This document shows, piece by piece, positions 25,468 to 35,127 of a stretch of 50,837 bases of DNA. The position numbers and the translations under genes are program-made. The notes under the pieces are model-generated. The model saw nothing but the letters and a program-made list of their open reading frames with translations, searched no databases and was not told the DNA's origin. Source of the DNA: Intoshia linei (Eukaryota > Orthonectida > Rhopaluridae); assembly GCA_001642005.1 (NCBI GenBank), contig LWCA01000121.1, positions 1 through 50,837 of the forward strand, read 5' to 3'. The first letter of the stretch is position 1, and each line of letters starts with the position of its first letter.

Positions 25468-26279
25468 TCAAACATACTCTTCTCTAGATTTTAGGCTTCG
25501 ACTATTATTTTGCCGTTTTTGTAATGATATAAGCCCGAGGTCATAGATTATGTCATTATATGTTAACTGAGTTCGTGATATGATCTCATTTGTTAACAAA
25601 ACGCAAATATCAAAATCGACATTAAAATGCGATATATCATAACAATATGTTTGAGAAAATATACTAATTAAATTTTTAAGCGACCAAAAAATCTTTCCAC
25701 GCAGCCCCTTATAGATGCTAATTCCTTGTGTGACTCAACATCTACTGGTTCTATTAAAGATGGACGATTCATTACATATTTTCTCAAACCTAAAGTGTCT
25801 GAATCCGGTCCCATATATCCAGAGTCGAGAATCATACCCCATCTCATATCACTTTCTTCGTCTGTTTCCTCAATTAAAAGCTTTTTCAGGTAGCCAAGAT
25901 AACTTTTAAAATTTCTTTTAAATGCTGAATAGTCATGTTCACTACCCAAAAAAACATCCTGAGAAAATAACGCATAGTGAGGTGGAGTGGTCATTACAGC
26001 TACCTCTTTTTTCAAAGCATTCATATTATTCTTACCATCGTACATATTTTTGGCATTTAATTCTACCCCGTGTGGTCTAAAATATCAATAAGATAAGTAA
26101 AATTAATAGTATAATACCTAAACATCTTTAGAGAAATGCTATCTACGGCCAGTCCTACAAATGGGAAATTTCCATCAAGTTTTTGTGGTCGTTTCTTGTT
26201 ACTCTACCATTTTTCGGAAAAAAGTTCCAAAAATGAAATTCTCATTCTTTCTATTGTTTTTTGTATTAAATTCGCATTA
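25468..26279 (-). pseudogene. DDE_Tnp_4-type (Harbinger/ISL2EU-like) transposase, one frameshift
   Basis: An upstream exon reads IERMRISFLELFSEKW and RPQKLDGNFPFVGLAVDSIS, spliced (ATGTTTAG, 39-nt intron) to PHGVELNAKNMYDGKNNMN. The catalytic core follows: AVMTTPPHYALF, GSEHDYSAF, the second aspartate in WGMILDSGYMGPDSDT and the glutamate in RGCVERFFGRLK. In a run of five A (near 25686) one base is lost relative to the continuing frame NLISIFSQTYCYDISHF, which stays open to a stop at 25468. Apart from that shift the triad and length look intact, so it may be a recent inactivation or a sequencing error. The start codon is unclear. Confidence 0.7.
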
Positions 26280-26510
26280 ATTCCAAATATTTATAATATA
26301 CAACTGATTGATAATGAAATAACTCGTTTAATTTTAAAATAATAGAAACCATGTCATCTATATTTTTTATCATTATCATCATGTATATAAATAAATTTAA
26401 TTCGTAAAGTTTCAATTTAATTCCATTCATCTCGACATAATTCAATATAAGTCGACATAATGCAAGTCATCTTACTAATATCGATATAATTATGTTACTT
26501 CGCATTTTAT

Positions 26511-27188
26511 CCAATAAATAAATAACAATAATTTTAAAAAAAAATATAAATTTTTTTACGACTATATAAAATAATATTCTAACTATACAATTTCCATTCT
26601 CAATTACACAAAATGTCACAACTACACACTTCAAATAACCCCTGGATCAGGATGTAGTCGGGTGAGTTAAGGTTATCAAAGCATTTCCCAGTTTTATATT
26701 TTGATTTTTTTCTATAATTTACGATAGAATTATTCAAGAAATATATAATATTATTCAATTACTTCAATTGTTAGTTTTATGATTCATTCAAACGATTCAT
26801 ATTCTTTTTAGATCACCGTGAACAATTTTATAAAATGCTCACCTAAATAAATACGAATTTACAGTTATTATGTCAGTTATCTATTAAGTTCAATTATGAT
26901 GTCGGTATTGAACTACATTGATGGAATTAGATCAGTTCTAGTTTATATAGATAAAGATATTTAGATTCATTTCATCAAAAAATACAATCATGAATTTAGA
27001 TCATTAATTAAAATACGGTATGTTAAAGGGTCATTGAATAAAATATGTTAATGTTTTTAAATACACAACGTATTTAGATCATAGTTAAATATGATATATT
27101 TACAAAATTTGGACCACTTTTTATTTTCATCAAATAAAATAGGGTAAATATTAAATAATTTTAAAAAAATAGTTTTTAACGACGACAA
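26511..27188. other. Promoter side of the LOX-like gene
   Basis: No exon was found between the transposon and the LOX-like start. The sequence is A/T-rich with one more G+C-rich spot (cccctggatcaggatgtagt, about 26639). A promoter for the downstream gene is expected but no motif is convincing. Confidence 0.4.
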
Positions 27189-30100
27189 ATGAGCTTTGCA
27201 TCAAAACTGGTAATAATTATAAGTTTTGTATCTACAACATGCAAACTTGTGCTTCATCAGGACCAATTCAACCAATCATACACTCATAATAATGACATAA
27301 TTGAAAAATTTTCCATTAGATTAGTTGGCTCAGAAATCAGTGGTATAGGCAATGTACAAATTAGAAAGAACCATGATGAATGGAAGTGGGTGTGTGATGA
27401 TGGATGGAATAAAAAATCTGCTGACATTGTATGTTCAATGATGGGATATAGTGGTTCTTTAACACCAACCAATAGTACATACTTTGATGTATCCGAAAAT
27501 GATGGTAATTTTCACATAAAATACAATAAATTAACAAATGTATAGCGATCACTGATTTTGGATTAGATGACATTTACTGTAATGGTACGGAAAAAAATAT
27601 TTTACTATGCTATCACAAAGGATGGAATAGCCATGATTGTAATATGAATGAAATTGCTGGTGTATATTGTAATGTGAACAATGAAAAATTAACTAATCTA
27701 CCATCCAATGAATACCTGCAAAATATTTTTGATGACAATTTTACTCAAAAGCAAAATATTTATTTTGATGAAGTGAAGGTATTTATTTAAATAAGTGACT
27801 ATCAAACTTAGTTTAACATTTTTTTAGAGTATGTTCGATTATATATATTTGATTGTATATACTAGGGGTGTGACCAAATTTTTATATCAAAAGTACACCC
27901 ACCACCCAATGAGCAGTTTGGATGACATTTCACAGCTCTTTAAAAAAGCTTTAAACTTTTGAACAATTTATCGCTCTGTTTGTAACTAATATTTATGAAT
28001 TGTTTTAAATTTTTATTGATTTAACTATTTTTTTTCAATTTACTAATATATACAGTCAATTCTGTTCTATATGAACTCAGCTCAATATAAACACGACAAT
28101 TTTGTTTTAACAAACATTGATTAGACATTTCAAAACATTTAATTATATTATTATCGCCATTCATATATGTTCATATTACAGTATAGTATGAAAATGATCA
28201 AAACTTGGTCCCTTCATGTTCATATAGAACAGAATCGACTGTATATTTAAATTTATTTATATTTCTACTTATATATTATATTATTACATGTCATACTAAT
28301 AATATATAAATACATGATATAATATTTATATTATTAAATATTTCAAAATGAATTGTGTATCATTATTATCAGACCTAAAGCGAGAGGATCACATTTACTG
28401 ATATCAATGATACGATTAAAAGCATGATTATTAACTAATGATAATTAACAATTAATTATAAATTTGTAAAAATACGTGCAAGCGATATCAAATTAAAATT
28501 CTAGTTTTATCATTCTAACATTAATTTTAAATAATCAATCTTGCACAATGAATACTAAACCATAAAAAAAGAATTTCACTCCTATTACAATATTATCATG
28601 GATAGAATTATCACAAAATGTAACGACGAAGAAAAAACTCTCCAATTTTACTTCGTCATCGACGATGATCAGCTGGATTATTTTTTCAAATGTCTTAACA
28701 CCGCTGACGAACACATTTTTGAAACATTAAAAAAATCATGGCTCTCTAACTAAAAACGCATTCAATTTCAATTTTTACAGCCCGCTACATTATTAAACAC
28801 AAAACAAACACCTGAGCCTAAAAGTTAATATTCAAAATTACATCATCACAAATATTTTATTAAAAGTCATTTATTAATCCATATCTCATAAATAATTAAA
28901 AATAACTATTTAATGTTGCCGAATTTAATTAAAATCAAAATTTGATTAATTAAAATGATGTATGATAATCAAATATTTCATGAAAATTTAAATTGAAATT
29001 TGAAAAATTATAAAAAAAAACGAATCAAAAGTATGTCAACACTTATTAAAACAGATTAAAATAAATGTATTATTATTTAAAACGTTTAATTTAGTATTTT
29101 GTATTATGGCCCTCTGAGATACCGTATGTTTCCATTCGATTTGGTAGGCTAAGATATAATTGTTTCCTAAATGTTTTCGTTGTGAGGAAAAAGAGGTATG
29201 AGGTTATGCTTTATAACTGTTTGGTACATAGAGTTTATATTACCATCTACTTTGACAACATATTTCTTACCACCACTTGAGAAAGCTCCCATATCATAAC
29301 ACCACCTCCACCAAACCTTTTACTGACTTTTTTTGACAATTCATGGCGTAAGTCATGGCAGTAATAATTGTAGTAATCAGGACCATCTAGATTGAAGTTT
29401 TTTTCATCAGTCCAAATGATATTTTTGGGATCTATATTACTCTTCAGATAATTTTCCGCCCACTTTACTCTGAAGTCCTCGTGTCTTGCTAGTAATTTTG
29501 GCTTTGGTTTAATTTTAACAAGGATGATATTTTGGTTTGACTTCATAACATTGTAAAGTTTACGGTTTACTAAGTTTAGTATACGGAAGATTTTGATATA
29601 TTTATTCCCTTAGAGCACATAATCGCCGCAACACCTCTTACTCCTTTATTAGGATTCGAAGTTACCTCCCTTATAATGACTCTTTTTGTCCTATCTGACA
29701 TTTTAGTTTTCGCATCAGCTCTTTTTGTCCTCATTTGCTGCTCCTAAAATGAATTTTTTTCATCATCACTTAATTTGCAACCTCTACCCATGTTCTAAGT
29801 AAATTGTTATAAAATTATTATTAATTAGTATAATTAAAAATCTGATTTTTCAATATGTTGTTATACTTTATGGAAACTCGTGTTTTTGTATTTTTAACGT
29901 TTTTATTAAAAAACTTTAGTTAATTTTGTTTTTTTTCAATTATGACAATCTTACAATGTGCATGTCCAACATGCCAATTTTTATAAATTTTGATCTACAA
30001 ATATAATTGTTATTAACGAAATGATAGTGTTGTTATAATTATTGGACGGAGTGTATAACGAGTAGAAAAGTATATTGGTCACATATATCAGTGGTTCTTA

Positions 30101-33100
30101 AACGTTTTTGTATACATCACCCCAGGTTTTTTCCTTTATCTACATAAGATATAATGTCTGAATTGTTTACGTTTTTTTAAAAACTAATATTATTAGATTA
30201 TTTCGTGTTTTTTTTTTAAATTATTTAAATCGCAAAATTTATATATTCGGGTAAAAAAAGCATATTACCGTGCTAATAATTATTATAATCAATATTTTTC
30301 AAATTATTTTATAAAAATGTAATAAATACTAAGAATCCTACATGTATCTACAACGTATGTATATGATCATATAGTAGTATTCTTAATAAGTGACATAACA
30401 TCTGTTAATATTGTGTAATCGGTTACACCTTATTATTAGGTTTAAATGCTTGCATCCAAATTTGATAATCACGGATCTAGATATTAATTATTTTCAGTTA
30501 CAGATAAAAGCCATAAAGTTAAACAAAAACTCAGAAAATATTGGTATAGTAGAAGTAGAGCTAAATAATGGAAAAACAGGTATAATATGTGGAGATGAAT
30601 GGACAATGAACGAAGCAAATTTGGTGTGTCGGTATTTGAATATGGGTATGGCTGGAAAAATATTACGGGTAATTTTAAATATAAATGTATAACAATGTTC
30701 ATACCAGTGCACTGGAAATACATTTTATAAATTATACTAATATTAGGGCATAACATACATAGAAAACTGTTTTATCGGAAATGCGTTAATTATATTATTG
30801 TGATCACGTTTGGTTAAGAGTATATAAATACATATCTACACAATTTACAATATATGTTATCATGATTATAATTAACAATTATTACGTATAAATATTTTTA
30901 TATTTGAATATTAATGATTTAAATTATAATTGAAATAAATACAAACATGCAGGTTTTTCAGATGCCAGTTTCTGAGTGAGAATTCGGACATTCCATATAA
31001 GAATGGTTCATGAGTTGGGTCGAGGTAGGTCGATTGTGAGTGCTTCTATCAAGACAAGATTGAATTAGGCTCATTAGTTTAAGGTTATTTATTTTATCAA
31101 AAATAATTGGTTTTGATTTATTAATAATTGTTTTTGCAATTATAACGTATTCATTTCCCAGGTGATCAAAGGGTGTACACCCATACGTGATTCTGTACAA
31201 TATTATACCCAAAGACCAAATGTCTGAATAAGCACCGATTCTAGTATCATTTTCACTAGTAGATTTATTATACAATGATGTATTTTTGGAATCATCAGAA
31301 TGACGTCTTACAAATTCTGGATTAGCTGATTGTATAGATTCAGGACTCATATAAGCAAGAGTTCCACACTCATTGTTGTGACATCCAGTGGGATTGTCAT
31401 CTTCCATTGTAAAGGAAAGTCCGAAATCTATGAGCTTGAGTGTATAACCGCACATAATAAAATTAGATGGTTTTATATCACCATGAATTATACCGAATTC
31501 ATGTATAGAATGTACGCACAACACCATTTGATACCAAATCCAATGCCTAAATGTAGAATTTAAAACTTCATTTGGTCGACGACGTCGAATGCCAATAGGT
31601 TTTCCGTTTGAATTATACTTGAAGCATCCTCCATTTATACTATAATCTTTTAATAAAATTTGTTCTAAATCTGCATATCCTTTTTCCAAAATAATATAAA
31701 TTTCTTTACCTGTATCATTAACATAATAGTCTATTAAATTTATAACATGTTTAGAGTGGCGAAGGATTTTTAAAAATTCAATTTCTTCAAAACTTTTTCT
31801 TATCCGTATTTCATCAAAATTATTTAATTTCATATGTTTAACAGCTACAGACTCCATTTGCTCATTGAGTGCTGAGTATACGACAGAAAATCCACCTTTA
31901 GCTATTTCTTTCAAAATTATATATTTTTTATTATTTAAATTCAATGATTTTCCCAATAAGTTCTCCACGTTTTCAAAACTAAATTTATAATAATCGGTAT
32001 CTGGAAGAATTCGACTTATTTCACGTTCCTCGACAGCATAATTAAAATCAGTGAAAGAATCACAATGTACATTTTGAGAAATATTAGGTTCATTGGAAGG
32101 TATTTCAAATGTATCATTCATCATAAGACTAATTGGCATTTTTGGAGTATCGGTAATGTATTTTTTTCTATAGTATTCATTTTTGGATTTTTTGGTGATA
32201 TTTTCTTCGTTTTCCATTTATTTAAATTCAATTTTCATCTTTTCATAAAATTTTAATAAATTATCAATCATAAATTATCTTGTAGTCATATTCAATAAAT
32301 AATTGTTTAAACTATTTTAATTCTAAAAATATTTAAGATCTTACATTCATAATAACTACTCCAAATTATATGTGACCACTAGTCGGTCCTGACAAATGAT
32401 AATAAATGATGAGTTGAACTACACTCTATATAGGCATACCATGCATCCATCTCTTGGATTATACATTCACATCCTTTTCTTCATAATATTCTTTTCAAGT
32501 TTTAGTATATTTGTAGGCCCTTCTAATCTAATTGATATTTTTAATATTCCTTACGTTTCAATTGAGTTTAGATCTGACATTTTAACATCCCAATGGACAG
32601 TGCCCAAATTATACCACCACTGCATTTTGTTTTCGATTACATATCAATATTATTTTAATAATATTGTCAGTATATACTATATACCAGCCATCCTCAACAG
32701 GGTCCACAGCACTTTTTTGGGGTCCATGAAAATTATATACATTTATTACATATTATAGACATTTTCAGTAACATAAAGTCGTTTTTAAAACATAAAGGCT
32801 CAGAAATACTAATATAAAACGTGAAAATCATGTAAAAGTAAATTCTTTGGTATTAAATTAAATTACTTACAAGTGTAAAAACTTATTGGGAAACCTCCAT
32901 TGTTCTATTTTAGGAGCATCGTTTTATTTAATTATTTTATTAAAATGTATTACCAAGCCAAGTTTCTAGTCATAAAAAAATTTTTAAATTTGAAATTGAA
33001 AATGGGACAAAAAATCAGTCAATATTCATGATTCTGTGAAGCATCAACCAAGGGATATAAAATATTAATTATTCACAGGGAGATAGATAATATAGACTTT

Positions 33101-35032
33101 TTATTGATTTGATAAAATATGTAGTAAACAATTAATAATGTACTGTAAACAATACCTAAAAAACATGTTCGATTTTGAGAACATTAACGGGTTAAAGGTT
33201 AATATTAATAGTTTATCAAGTTTATCACTTCGCAAAAATAGAGTACTCCATGTATTTTGACCATCATGCGTTTCACCCAAATGTAATGATTGATTGAAAA
33301 TTGTCATTATTATTAATTTTTTTGTGGGTCTACAGGTTTTATGTAATATCATCTTATGGATCCTCAGCGAAAAAGGGTTGAGAATGTCTGCTATATACCA
33401 TTATATATTAGAGTAAACTGATTGTATCACATCAATCACCGTCTTGTTCAAACACATCAAAACTGTTCTTTCTTATAATACATTATTTACAATATAATTA
33501 ATATATTACTTTAGCATTCACCAATTGACGTTAAATTACATAAATTAATTTCTAAAATTGGATGCTCTGATGCAGAATATAACATAGAAATGTGCTATAT
33601 CAATTTAATCAATGAAAATAAACCTTGCTCCTCTCCAAATAGTGTAGCTAGTGTTAAATGCGTTCATAGTAAATATATTATAAAAATGTATTAAATTAAA
33701 TTTTAGATTTACCTGATTTGGTAATGAACAAAACACTATTACAAGAATCTTTAATTTTAAAATTTGTACCTCTTTATTATTTGTAATGAATTTCAAAAAA
33801 CTATATACATTTAAGAATTGTTAAATATGTATTGATATGAAATGATATGTGATGGTTTTTTGGCTTCGTAGTCATTGCATACTTAAATATATTACATAAC
33901 TTATATTTATCATTGTTTACCAACATCGGCGTAACCTTAATTGTGGAAAAGATTTTTTAAATTTTACTTTTATACAAAAGATTATATCAGTACAATTTAT
34001 AAATAGACTGTGATATAGGGTTTACGGTCTTTAAAACTTATTATATAGGTAAAAAGGTTTATAATAAAAAAGGAATTATCAACAATTTATAAAAAAAATT
34101 ATAAGATTATTAATTATAATTATAAATTATAAAAGGACAGTTTCTGATTATTTATAGGAATACTATAGTTTACAAAAATGGATGCTTTTGTTTCTTTTCG
34201 GTGTCACCTTTTAAATAATATTTTATTTTCCATTTGTATAAGAGATGTTATGTAGTGTAAATTAATTTACTCTTTTAGGCAATGTGCCATGGAAGAGAAT
34301 TGCCTTGCATCTACAGCATATGCCATAGTTCAAAACATAAAAGGTCTAATTTTTTAATATTGATTGGTCAAATGTATAGATTGGAGATTAAAATATAGAA
34401 AATTGTTAAGATTTTCAGCAAGTTTTTGGAACTTTGGCACGGCTGATTTCCTACCATATACTGATGAGCCTGAATGGAAATGGCACGAATGTCATTTGTT
34501 AGTTATATTAACTTAGATAATAATAAAATTTAGACATTATCATAGTATCGAAAACTTTGCAGTTTACTATATACGCGACGACAATGGAAACGAACTGGCT
34601 CAAGGGCACAAAGCATCGTTTTGTTTAGAAGATGTAAAATGCCTTCCCAATATCAGAAAAAAATATATTTGTCAAGGATATGGGAAACAAGGCATTTCTG
34701 TTGGTTGTGCAGATAGTTATTTTAGTAACATTGACTGTCAATGGGTAGATATTACGGACCTACGCCCTGGAAATTATGATTTAGTTGTAATAGTTACTTT
34801 GGCTAATATGAATATCAATGTGCTTTATAGCAAATTTTTAGGTACATGTTAATCCAGATAAACGGGTAGCTGAATTGAACTATGATAACAATGTTGTAAA
34901 ATGCAGTTTCACGTATACTGGAACAAAAATTCGAGTTGGTGGATGTTCATTTATATCGGGTAGAACTTGAATTATAAATTTAGTCTAAATTTTAATTTAT
35001 ACAAAATTTTAGCTGATTTTCTTCCATATTAA
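27189..35032 (+). CDS. LOXL: Secreted lysyl oxidase-like enzyme with SRCR domains
   Basis: Lysyl oxidases oxidise lysines of collagen and elastin to allow cross-linking. A signal peptide (MSFASKLVIIISFVSTTCK) is followed by one SRCR domain in exons 27189-27504 and 27546-27778 (WVCDDGWNKKSADIVCSMMG; CNGTEKNILLCYHKGW). A second SRCR is split between 30498-30668 and 33515-33668 (WTMNEANLVCRYLNMG; KPCSSPNSVASVKC). The catalytic domain starts at 33706 (LPDLVMNKTLLQES) and runs QCAMEENC, the copper site WKWHECHLHYHS restored across a 35-nt intron, the LTQ lysine in GHKASFCLED and the tyrosine after DCQWVDITDLRPGNY. It stops at 35032 (DFLPY). Both cofactor residues and the copper histidines are present, so it should be active. 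Two SRCR domains rather than the four of vertebrate LOXL2-4. Two introns of 2.7-2.8 kb carry transposons, and one holds a kinase gene. Confidence 0.9.
27779..29090. other. Large LOXL intron, first part
   Basis: A/T-rich intron sequence. A phrase near 27863 (ggggtgtgaccaaattttta) may be a transposon edge. The only coding-like stretch is the small ORF at 28598. Confidence 0.45.
28598..28753 (+). CDS. Small ORF of 52 codons, possibly broken gene
   Basis: ATG in tatcatgg opens a frame with KTLQFYFVIDDDQLDYFFKC, NTADEHIFETLKKSW and a TAA. Codon choice is visibly richer in C and G (ttcgtcatcgacgatgatca) than the intron around it. After the TAA the same frame stays open for about 25 codons (FLQPATLLNTKQTPEPKS) to a second TAA at about 28829. 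I do not recognise it; it could be a nested small gene, a fragment of a larger pseudogene, or a transposon piece. Confidence 0.35.
   Translation: MDRIITKCNDEEKTLQFYFVIDDDQLDYFFKCLNTADEHIFETLKKSWLSN
29091..29791 (-). pseudogene. Tc3-like mariner transposase, deleted in the catalytic core
   Basis: Minus-strand frames give the N terminus MGRGCKLSDDEK, a helix-turn-helix region (RVIIREVTSNPNKGVRGVAA; NISKSSVY), then KPKLLARHEDFRVKWAENYL, the second catalytic region NIIWTDEKNFNLDGPDYYNY, FGGGGVMIW and the C-terminal end LPNRMETYGISEGHNTKY. Several stops occur. The stretch that should carry the SPDLNPIENVW motif and last acidic residue is deleted (between about 29160 and 29185). It is inactive and lies in the first large LOXL intron. 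Confidence 0.85.
30089..30180. mobile_element. hAT-like left terminus
   Basis: cagtggttcttaaacgtttt resembles the end of the 112-bp hAT element at 35920 (cagtggttcccaa) and is followed by catcacccca, typical of such ends. No matching right end or target duplication was found. Confidence 0.4.
30958..32217 (-). CDS. TTK: TTK/Mps1-like protein kinase, nested in LOXL intron
   Basis: This is a single-exon gene of 419 residues. The kinase domain begins near residue 98 (YIILKEIAKGGFSVVYSALN, with the G-loop). It has VAVKHM (ATP lysine), the catalytic loop GIIHGDIKPSNFIM, LIDFGLSF as the DFG motif, CGTLAYMSPESI, and SDIWSLGIILYRITYGCTPF, which is close to Mps1/TTK. Mps1 is the spindle-checkpoint kinase at kinetochores. 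The N-terminal part is only about 95 residues and no TPR domain is seen, unlike vertebrate TTK at 850 residues. HGDIKPSN replaces the usual HSDLKPAN. Two basic insertions, PIGIRRRRPNE and one after the activation segment (RRHSDDSKNTSLYNKSTSEN), stand out. The gene lies antisense inside the LOXL intron 30669-33514. Confidence 0.8.
   Translation of the reverse strand: MENEENITKKSKNEYYRKKYITDTPKMPISLMMNDTFEIPSNEPNISQNVHCDSFTDFNYAVEEREISRILPDTDYYKFSFENVENLLGKSLNLNNKKYIILKEIAKGGFSVVYSALNEQMESVAVKHMKLNNFDEIRIRKSFEEIEFLKILRHSKHVINLIDYYVNDTGKEIYIILEKGYADLEQILLKDYSINGGCFKYNSNGKPIGIRRRRPNEVLNSTFRHWIWYQMVLCVHSIHEFGIIHGDIKPSNFIMCGYTLKLIDFGLSFTMEDDNPTGCHNNECGTLAYMSPESIQSANPEFVRRHSDDSKNTSLYNKSTSENDTRIGAYSDIWSLGIILYRITYGCTPFDHLGNEYVIIAKTIINKSKPIIFDKINNLKLMSLIQSCLDRSTHNRPTSTQLMNHSYMECPNSHSETGI
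32685..33390. mobile_element. hAT-type non-autonomous element with perfect 8-bp TSD
   Basis: The left end is CAGCCATCCTCAACAGGGTC and the right end, read inward, CAGACATTCTCAACCC, so the inverted ends match at most positions. Exactly outside, ctatatac occurs on both sides (32677-32684 and 33391-33398), an 8-bp duplication as made by hAT transposases. The interior holds no intact transposase; an 83-codon minus-strand frame (33101-33352) may be a remnant. It lies in the LOXL intron, upstream of the nested kinase. Confidence 0.85.
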
Positions 35033-35127
35033 TGAATCAATACTTATTTCAAAACAACACATGGGGCATTCATTTACGTTTTCAAGGTATCTAAAATGTA
35101 TACATATATTTTGAAATAAAACTACAC

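Larger units (their letters stand above)
24680..26510 (-). mobile_element. DDE transposon with about 85-110-bp inverted repeats
   Basis: 24680-24765 and the reverse complement of 26395-26505 are near identical: both read aaatgcga(t/a)gtaacataa, cgatattagtaagatgactt, gcattatgtcgaga-type sequence and gatgaatggaattaaattga. The left copy lacks about 22 bp present in the right, apparently lost between two attatgtcga motifs. The element encloses one transposase gene on the minus strand. The left arm is present twice (24113 and 24720), pointing to a nested or tandem insertion. Confidence 0.8.

Noticed and set aside
31330-32256. Two + strand frames over the kinase gene
   Set aside because: Antisense shadows of the kinase open frame; Tyr/Phe-rich without features.
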